Origin: Bemisia tabaci
Lineage: Eukaryota > Arthropoda > Insecta > Hemiptera > Aleyrodidae
DNA length: 64,000 nucleotides
Reading direction: 5' to 3'
NCBI RefSeq assembly: GCF_918797505.1
Contig: NC_092801.1
Coordinates: forward strand, 6,386,001 to 6,450,000
Below are positions 55,601 to 64,000 of the stretch, one piece after another. Each line of letters starts with the position of its first letter. Position 1 is the first letter of the stretch. The position numbers and the translations under genes are program-made. The notes beneath the pieces were generated by a model. That model was not told where the DNA came from, did not search any database, and saw nothing but the letters and a program-made list of their open reading frames with translations.

Positions 55601-58600
55601 ATGTGAATCACGCGGAGCATTGCGAGCTTTCATGAGCGGGTAGTTTGAATTTAAATCTCAAGAATCATATTTCGGTAATTTTCGGTGTGCGCATCATGGT
55701 TTACGTGAAATTTTGGTTAAGAAACTCGTCTGGTGGTCCATCACGGTAAATATTCGCAATCATCAACTGATTAGATTTTTCCATTTGATGTTACGGTGAA
55801 GAATCGGAATAATTGACCATCGCTGTTTTCCTATTAAAAAAACTATGGTAATGAATCGAAATAATTGAATATTGATGTATTCCTATTTGGACTGAGTTAA
55901 GCAGAAAGGAACCAACCCACATTTTGGAAAAAATTGAGTTATGAGTGATTTTGAACTCAACCACTGCTCTACTATCTATCGCCAAAAATTCAAAGTTTTT
56001 GTTGGAACAAATTTTGCAGAAATCGAACTTGAAGTTTATCTTTTACATTGAGTCTTATGCAGGAGTCAAACTTTAAACCTCTTTTTCTCGGTTCGATCCC
56101 GATGTGGCTTGGTTCCTTTCTGTTTAACTCCGTCCATTTAAAACTAGAGTACCTTTATAGCGAGAGTATGGACAGATCGCTTTCATGGAGGGTTTTGGAC
56201 CCAAAAGTGCAGCCGCACCCTTCTAACCAACTTCTAACGCCCAAAATTTCACTGCCAGTCTGTAGATTCCAATTCTAACCAATATGGCTCAGAATGTGTA
56301 TAAATGAGCGTTCTTCCACAGTAAATGAGTAAATTTATGCAAAAACTAAGTCAAATACGTGCTTGATAAACGATGGTTCGTAACAATTGTATTAGTAAAT
56401 TGTTCTGTGTAATTGAAATTCATAGGTTGGTTGTATTTCTGGCCCTGACTTTATTCGCGGAGGCATCGGTGAAGGCCTGATGGATTCTCGGAGTTTCACA
56501 TTTATCTATACTCTCACTAAATAGGTACTATATTTAAAACTATGGTAAAATAATCGAGTGTGAAGTAATTTGGACCTGAATATCGATCTTTTACCCACTT
56601 TAAATGTTAGATCGCGGGTTACGACACGTCCCTGAAAGCAATACGGTGGATTCCAATAAGATAATTATTGATTGATTGATTTTGGGCTTCCTAACTCTTT
56701 TGGAGGCTTCCTGGTGCTCTCATTGAATTTATAATCGAAATGTAGCGGATTGATCTCGTCAAAAATCGTCTAGGACGTACCGTTTTCGACATATTAAGCA
56801 AATACCATCGATTATTGATATGTTACGTTTCTATCTGTGGTATAGTATCGAAATCATCAACCATGGACATTCTCATATAAAGTTGTGGTAAATAATCGAA
56901 GTCATCGAGTGTACCGCTTACTCCATACAACTGAATAAGATTCATAAGATTATCCTGCGATCCACGAACCAACAGATATTTCACGTTGAATATTGATCAT
57001 CTCGTGACGCATCCATCGAGGACCGCAGCACGGAAACGGAGTTAAAGCACTTCGTTGCTCCCTCACGACCGCTGGGTGAGAACCCGCAATGAAATTTTAA
57101 GTTTTTCTGACACCCTTGATCCGTACAAGTGAATTAGAGTCCTCAGATTATTCTGCGACCCATGAACCAACGGATATTTCACGTTGAACATTGATTTCGG
57201 GATGTATAGAGTGAGGACCCGTAGGCTTGTGCTGAAGTTTCCTAAACATACCGTTCGCGAGGGGGCTGCCCGCAATTTTCAAGTTTTTTCTGAAACCCTT
57301 GATCCATACAAGTGAATCAGAGTCCTCAGATGATTCTGCGACCCATGAACCAACGGATATTTCACGTTGAACATTGATTTCGGGATGTATAGAGTGAGGA
57401 CCCGTAGGCTTGTGCTGAAGTTTCCTAAACATACCGCTCGCGAGGGGGGCTGCCCGCAATTTTCAAGTTTTTCTGACACCCTTGATCCATACAAGTGAAT
57501 TAGAGTCCTCAGATGATTCTGCGACCCATGAACCAACGGATATTTCACGTTGAACATTGATTTCGGGATGTATAGAGTGAGGACCCGTAGGCTTGTGCTG
57601 AAGTTTCCTAAACAATCCGGTTCGCGAGGGGGGCTGCCCGCAATTTTTAAGTTTTTTCTGATACCCTTGATCCGTAGAAACTAAGAGCCAGTTGTCACAT
57701 CGTTGTGCGATCCATGAACATACAACTATTTCACGATGAATTTTGAACTCTGGACGGAGCGAGGACCGCAGTCTACGAAGGCCACGAAGAAAACCGCGTA
57801 TACACATTAGATAGGTATGTGTCATAGACGTGTTTATGACATCAGACATACAAACGGTGAATAGTAAAACTCAAGAATCCATTTATTCAAACAAGCATAA
57901 AAACTCGTATATACATATAAGATACGCATGCGACTTAGGTAAAAGTTGGATTTTCTCGAAAACTAAAAGTCGTATCAAAATTCGGTCTGTACAGTTTTCC
58001 GATCTTCCATAGTGTAAAAGAATCGGATCGGAGGAGGGTAATTTTCCGAAAATTTTTTAATTTCCCGAATCAGACCCTACTCTCCAGTATCCGATACCAG
58101 ACCCATACTGAAGGATATGGTGTATTGATCCCGAAAATTTTACAAGTCCGAAAATCCGAATATTTTACACAATCTGAAAACAATGTAAGGAACAGAACCG
58201 CGCATACACATAAGATAGGTATATATCATAGATGTGTTTTTACAATCGGACATACAACCTGTCAAGAGCGAAACACCAACCCATTTATTCGAGCAAGCGT
58301 AAAAAAACTCGTATATACATATAAGATACGCATGCGACTTAGGTGAAAGTTGGATTTTCTCAAAAACTAAAAGTCGTCTCAAAATTCGGGTCGTACGGTT
58401 TTCCGATCTTCGATAGTGTAAAAGAATCGTGTCGGGTTGGGATGGATCGGAGGAGGGTAATTTTCCGAAAATATTTTCCAGCGTAGGACTTAGATAATGT
58501 TTTAATATCCCGAATCAGACCCTCCTCTCCAGTCACCGATACCAGTCCCATCCTGGAGGCTATGTTCTAATGATTCCGAAAATTTTACAGGTTTTCGATC

Positions 58601-59864
58601 CATCAAACTGAAATTGCAATATACAATCCCAGTTGCTTATTCCAAAACATAAGGTTCGGATACAAATCTCCAAGCGCACACTCGCCAGTCTTCGATACCA
58701 GACCCATACTGGAGGATATGGTCTATTGATCCCAAAAAATTTACAAGTCCGAAATCTGGGAAACGAAAAGTTGTATCAAAATTCGGTCAGTACAGTTTTT
58801 CCGATCTTCCATAGTGTAAAAGAATCGTATTGGTCCGGGACGGATCGGAGGATGGTAATTTTCCGAAATTTTTTTTAACTTCCCGAACCAGACCCTACTC
58901 TCCAGTATCCGATACCAGGTCCATACTGTAGGATATGGTCTTTCGAAATCGAAAATTTTTACAAGTCCGAAATTCCAATTTCCGGAATCAGACCCTACTC
59001 TCCAGTATCCGATACCAGGTCCATACTGTAGGATATGGTCTTTCGAAATCGAAAATTTTTACAAGTCCGAAATTCCAATTTCCGGAATCAGACCCTACAC
59101 TCCAGTATCCGATACCAGGTCCATACTGTAGGATATGGTCTTTCGAATTCGAAAATTTTTACAAGTCCGAAAATCCAATTACCGAATCAGACCCTATTCT
59201 CCAGTATCCGATACCAGGCCCATACTGTAAGATACGGTCTTTCGAAGCCGAAAATTTTACAAGTCCGAAATCTCGAAAACCAAAACTCGTATCGAAATTC
59301 GGTCAGTACAGTTTTCCGATCTTCAATAGCGTAAAAGAATCGCATCGGTCCGCGCCGGATCGGACGAGGGTGATTTTCCGAAAATTTTCAATTTTCCCGA
59401 ATCAGACCCTAATCTACAGTATCTGATACCGACCCATATGGAAAGATACGGTCTCTCGAAACCGAAAAATTTTTCAAGTCCAAAAATCCGAATTTTTTTG
59501 CACAATCTGGCAACACTGTACGGAAAAATCAACTAATTTCTTGCCCCATCTGGCAACACTGTAAAATGCAATGTTGCAAAATTTCACCAATAAATAAATC
59601 ATTTATTTACATGCACCACGCGGCAACACTGCTGCGCCATCTTGAAAAATACACCATTGCATAACCCGAAAAATGAAGGGGCATTATTACACGATTGCAT
59701 AACCCGCATATTGAAGGGGCAACATGCAATACTTTCTTTTTACAGCGTTGCCATATTGAACAATAATCCCTATACAACGCTGTAATTTAATTCATATTTT
59801 TCTGCACAATCATGCAACGCTGTTGGATAATTTACTGCGCTAAAATCCCCATTTTCACCCTACT
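52690..59864. repeat. Right arm of the large palindrome
   Basis: Inverted copy of 44853-52029. It carries the mirrored copia pieces (53178-54928, minus), 178-bp array (54198-54723), 99-codon frame (55302-55601, plus), MITE family 2 (55889-56135), MITE family 1 (56147-56529), 181-bp array (57078-57640) and terminal arrays. Differences I noticed from the left arm are single bases, for example near 59131 and 59433. Confidence 0.85.
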
Positions 59865-61519
59865 AGCCAGGCAGTTGCTAGCATGTCTTTGCTTTTGCCC
59901 TCTTTGGCTACTAAAAATTCTAAAGCTGCAGCCACCTGCCTATTTAAAACTTGATAGGCTTCAAATACACTCATTTTGTCAAAATGACTAGGTGTCAGAA
60001 ATTTTCGCTTGAATTTATGGCAAATTTTTAGTTCCTTGTCGCATTGGTAGTCGCATAATTCTATCAGATGTTTCACTTCAGCTTTGCGGGAGCTTAGGCC
60101 ATTTTCAGTTGCAATTTCCTCACTAAAACCGAGAACTCCATGCGTCAGTAGCATCCCTTTAAAATTTTTAAATAAATGAGGAACATCAGCTATGAAATAC
60201 AGTTTTCTTGTTTCATCTTCTGGATGTGGAATACTATTCTTGATTATTATATTCTTGACAACAGATGTAGGGTTTTTTTTGGGACCTTCTTTGATAATTT
60301 GTCTAGTGCATCCAATTTCAAAGGCACTCCAAAGAGCTCCATTCACAGAACCTTGGTCACTGGTCACAGCTCTCACATTTAATTTTATTTTTTCACACGA
60401 TTTAATTATGTTTAGCACAATATCTTTCAGCACTCTTCCATCAGAGGAATCACCTGTGTAGTAGTATGCAACCACTTGTTTCCAGCGACTATTTAAACCA
60501 GCAATCATGAAAGTTAAAGCATGAGATGCAATCCCTGTGTGCCCAGGTAGTGTAACTTCCCCAATAAATGAGCCCGTTTTCACATCATATTCCGTATTTT
60601 CGGTTAAAGACATTTCGTCTAAGACAAGAACACAGTCTCTCTCCTTCTTGTTCATGGCCTGTACTTTGATTGCCATCGTTTCTATTACTTCATGGAGAAT
60701 GCCACTATTGAACTTAATATCTTCCACCCTTCTCTCCAGTGTTCTGATAGAGGGTAATGGTTGATTTTGTGCTAACAGTTCTTGATACCCAGTTGTTCCA
60801 CAAGAGAAACGAAGCCTAAGCGCTTTTTTAATTGTTGATTTGCTCCACTTATGTATCCTCTTCGATGGCTGCATAAGGGCTCCAATTTGGTCCTCATTAA
60901 ATACCGTACGCAACGATTGATCAAGTTTACTGTTTCTTTTCCTCCTACATTCTTTCTCTAATTTCTTTTCAGCTCTTGAAAGCCTCACCTTCAAACGTTT
61001 GATGGTTACCAGCTTTTCGTGACAGGTGCAACGGCGCTGTTCCACTTGCTTCTTCTTATGTCGCACTGAGGTTGATGCACACTGTTTTTGGGGCAATTCT
61101 AATTTTTTCCTAGCTTTTGGTGAAGAATTGGTTTCAGAAATTACAGGTTGGTTTGGATTCCTCTTAAATTTACTAGGGGATGGAGAAACAATAAAAACCC
61201 CGGCACTATCTTTTGGAGACCTGGGCATATTTTTGACAGGTACCACGTCCGGAGGAGTAAAATTTTCAGTCAATGGATGGCACAAAGAAGAAAGTTCATC
61301 CTTTGAGGGACTCTTACTGTAAGAATGGAAGAGCTTAATTCGCTTTGCAAGTTTGCGAGGTGATGGAGATGCCAAGTTTGGTGACATCCTTGTCTTGAGC
61401 ATGACTCTTTTCCGAGGAAGGCGTGAGGGCGACGGGAAAATGGTTGGGACAGCATCTTTTCTTAAACGGCTTGTCCTCTGGCCATCCAATACAATCCATG
61501 CGTCATCGTCAAAGTGTAA
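59865..61519 (-). pseudogene. P-element/THAP9-type transposase, N-terminal and catalytic part
   Basis: Minus-strand frame of about 550 codons, open beyond the nominal TTG at 61489. A pyrimidine-rich TGTCCCTTCCAG precedes 61519 and could be a 3' splice site, so an upstream exon, where a THAP zinc finger would lie, is likely but not seen. Counted from 61489: a Ser/Pro/Lys-rich region (1-150), a coiled coil (155-185), LPSIRTLERRVED (245-257), LVLDEMSL with catalytic D291, TSDQGSVNGALW with D378, and ADVPHLFKNFKG (434-445). The palindrome cuts the frame at ATAWL. Family function is cut-and-paste transposition with GTP as cofactor. The catalytic Glu is in the fragment at 39274-40256. Confidence 0.85.
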
Positions 61520-61529
61520 CTGGAAGGGA

Positions 61530-63577
61530 CAGGAATATGAAGATTTTTATTTAAGTGGAGATGTAATTATAAGACAATCTCACTCGGAAAATATTGTTTT
61601 AATTTGAGTTCCCAAGGTCAGCAAAAATTTTTATTTTTTATGACAAGTGAGAACCGAAAAATGAAGCAAGGATTTATTTTTTTGTACATTTCTTATTTTA
61701 GTAGCCAACCCTTGAAACGATTGCAAATTCTTCCTAGTAATTATATTTTTATTGAAACAATTTATCAATAGTCTGTAAGCTGTAAAACCTTTCATTTTTT
61801 TCTTTGCTTCCTTTCTTTGGCCTTAAATTACTCCTATGCCTAACCATCCTTTTCATTTTTCTCTTTCCAGGAATTACTTATACTCACCAATGATCAGTCA
61901 CAAACTTCTTACACTGTTGAAAGATTGGGAAAGGTCAATATTTTTGCAAGTGCTGTGAAGTAATATCAATAATGATGAAAGAGGCCAGCTACTTATTAAT
62001 TGAATTTGCCTTATTATTATGTGTGTGGATAAAGGTACAAACTAAACTGAAAATCCAGCAATCAATACTTTTATCTTCTAATTTTTTTTTACAATTTCTC
62101 AGTCAAGAACCAAAGTATGAAGGAAACCCAAGTATAACTTGAGAATGTAGTATGAAAAGCATAAAATAGTACATTGATAATTCAATTCATTTATGTAAAT
62201 ATGGAACAAATTCTCGATTTACTTCAGGTTCCTGCCCGGCAATAGACAATAATAACGTTACTAAAACATTGCAGCAACGTTACTGCCGAATTGACTTTGC
62301 AGTAATGTTGTTGCAATGTTTCAATAACATAATTTGTCCTGCGAGAGTTCCACTAAGAAATTACCCGCAGAACCAAAGAAAATGAGAAATTTTTTGGTAT
62401 TTTTATACGAATAAAAACATTCTCAGTGCAAAAACGTTGTGCCTCAAATTCTTTGAAATTGAAACTGAAATTAGAATTCAAAGAGAAAAATGTATTTGCT
62501 ATGTAAGTTTTAATTTGCTGAGGCCAAGATTCCACTGGTGTGTTGGTTAGTGGCGGCTACACATAGCACTTTCTTCCTAGGTTTATGGTTCTTTTCCATG
62601 ATCAACCGACCAGAAGTATTAATAAATTATTACTTCAAGTTATTTTTTTGTTTCTTTAATCAAGCACTCTATTCCCTCAATACCAAAAATTGCAAATAAT
62701 GTAATGAAAAATATTGTAGAATGAAAACAGAGGGGTGCAAACCTTTCTACGTACTCCTAATTTAGATTCCATTTTGCAAAAAGGAACCAAGTGCATTGCA
62801 ATGTTGCTAAAATTGTGCAACCTCTTTTGTTTTGGAAGAAAAACTTTATTATCCATTAGCAGCTTCTATTTTACTCTCTCAAAACTGTAAATTTAAGACG
62901 AAAATTACCATGTAAATTTCATATTTATTCATAGTTTCAGTAATTTCATTGCATAAGATGAAGTTGCACTATCTTAGCACCATTGCAATGCTTGTGGATC
63001 CTTTTTGCAAAATGCAATCCATTTTATGTCTGATAAAGGTATTTAAATGTCAAATAAGAAATAAATTAAAACAGAATTTGCTATAAAAAACTATATTAAA
63101 AGTTTAATATGGTCGACTATATTTCTATACAAAGCATACAAGGTTTTAAAAAAAGGACCAGGTACGTAAAGCAAAAAAAAACTAAAAAACTGTTCGTACA
63201 ATTTAAAGAAAGGAATAAAAAAAACATATACAACCGTGTCACAAATTCAATTGTAGCCAGCAGATTGCATAGGCAAGAATAATTTGCACCCCTATAAAAA
63301 AAAAAAAAACTCAAGGGATAGATACCTCGCACAGGCGAGACTCTTCAGATGGATGCCACTTGGGCCGTCCTATTTTTTGAACCCAAACATGACGCCTTTC
63401 TATGTCTCTCTTCTCACTAGGGAAGCGAAAGAGGTGAAATTGTGTGTCTGTCCTTGTCAGACACCCTGGCACAGCACAATTCGGCATATCCTACACACAT
63501 AGACGCATTAAAGATTTATTATTGAATATTATGCAGGACTTAATAATTTATTGAAAAAATATAGTATCTCTTCCATG
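61530..63577. other. Gene-free DNA upstream of the P-like gene
   Basis: AT-rich. No THAP-type C2CH pattern was found on the minus strand. Words like GCAACGTTACTGC and AACATTGCAGCAACGTTACT recur near 62260-62330. A run of 14 A lies at 63296-63309. Confidence 0.4.
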
Positions 63578-64000
63578 AGTAGGGTAAAAATGGGAATTTG
63601 AGGCCAAAAGTTTTTAGCCAAATTGTGCAGAAAAATATGAAATAAATTACAGCGTTGTATAGGGATTATTGTTCAATATGGCAACGCTGTAAAAAGAAAG
63701 TATTGCATGTTGCCCCTTCAATATGCGGGTTATGCAATGGTGTAATAATGCCCCTTCATTTTTCGGGTTATGCAATGGTGTATTTTTCAAGATGGCGCAG
63801 CAGTGTTGCCGAACGGGGCACGTAAATAAATGATTTATTTATTGGTGAAATTTTGCAACATTGCATTTTACAGTGTTGCCAGATGGGGCGAGAAATTAGT
63901 TGATTTTTTCCGTACAGTGTTGCCAGATTGTGCAAAAAATTCGGATTTTCGGACTTGTAAAATTTTCGGTTTCGAGAGACCGTATCTTGCAGTATGGGTC
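63578..64000. mobile_element. Polinton-like element, left end (continues past the window)
   Basis: It begins AGTAGGGTAAAAATGGG after TCCATG, its possible target hexamer. The outer 45 bp (GGCCAAAAGTTTTTAGCCAA) match copy A's terminus type. It then follows the common terminal region with CAGYGTTGC motifs and ATGCCCCTTCATTTTTCGGG. The rest lies outside the window. Confidence 0.75.

Larger units (their letters stand above)
44853..59864. mobile_element. 15-kb palindromic Polinton-like element
   Basis: 15012 bp, starting AGTAGGGTGAAAATGG and ending in its complement, flanked on both sides by AGCCAG (44847-44852 and 59865-59870), a clean 6-bp target duplication. Bases 44853-52029 and 52690-59864 are inverted copies: paired coordinates sum to 104717-104719 throughout and only a few substitutions are seen. 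The spacer is about 660 bp. From end to centre each arm holds: terminal motif region, 105-bp array, TA-rich stretch, 181-bp array, two MITEs, the 99-codon frame, a copia fragment with a 178-bp array, and a copia 3' end. No Polinton gene is seen, so it would depend on proteins from another copy. Termini, duplication size and shared ends with the integrase-bearing element place it in the same family. Confidence 0.8.

Noticed and set aside
56080..56115. GGTTCGATCCC, a tRNA B-box-like sequence
   Set aside because: No acceptor stem, D-arm or anticodon arm could be folded around it. It lies in MITE family 2; at most a SINE remnant.
26300..59864. Palindromes as long-read hairpin-adapter artefacts
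   Set aside because: Such artefacts mirror the flanks as well. Here both palindromes stop at the element tips, the large one has a matched 6-bp duplication, and centres are unique. Still worth confirming with spanning reads.

Overview
This window is arthropod, most probably insect, genomic DNA from a repeat-rich accessory region. The case for a eukaryote is the transposon content: an I-type non-LTR retrotransposon, a BEL/Pao LTR element, gypsy and copia fragments, a Penelope-like reverse transcriptase, a mariner/Tc-type transposase, a P-element/THAP9-type transposase, MITEs and Polinton/Maverick-like elements. I see no ordinary host gene, rRNA or tRNA. Most DNA is AT-rich; about 15.8-18.2 kb is GC-rich.

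Layout: 1-4884 is one end of a Polinton-like element (copy A). 5380-11598 holds minisatellites and a fold-back element with about 1.16-kb inverted ends around a dead mariner transposase and an SGNH-esterase-like fragment. 11.6-15.4 kb carries an AT microsatellite, a broken Penelope-like RT, a 386-bp MITE and a gypsy integrase fragment. 15.4-22.6 kb is GC-rich and repeat DNA with a candidate minus-strand promoter and a 626-bp MITE. 22592-34150 is a complete-length but broken I-like LINE with a 13-bp target duplication. Its ORF1 carries a MITE and its ORF2 is split by a 4.9-kb palindrome. 34.2-39.2 kb has no gene, only MITEs. 39.3-61.5 kb is one P-like transposase gene on the minus strand, split by a BEL element (40257-44624) and by a 15-kb palindrome (44853-59864). 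63578 to the end is the start of another Polinton-like copy.

The most striking content is the pair of palindromic Polinton-like elements. Both begin 5'-AGTAG and end CTACT-3'. The 15-kb element has a clean 6-bp target duplication, arms of about 7.18 kb and a spacer of about 0.66 kb. The 4.9-kb element has arms of 2363 bp and a 187-bp spacer. Each of its arms carries an outward-facing integrase with a D,D,E core and C-terminal chromodomain, plus two paralogous coiled-coil proteins. The 187-bp spacer continues an ORF that runs into the right arm, while the left arm cuts that ORF off. This looks like snap-back copying of one end of a linear element, as in palindromic defective genomes of protein-primed linear DNAs. 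That mechanism is inference; the structure is read directly from the sequence.

Nesting order: the LINE inserted first, then the MITE and the small palindrome entered it. The P-like gene was hit by the BEL element and the large palindrome. Removing each insert with one copy of its target duplication leaves the P-like reading frame continuous at both sites, so both insertions are clean.
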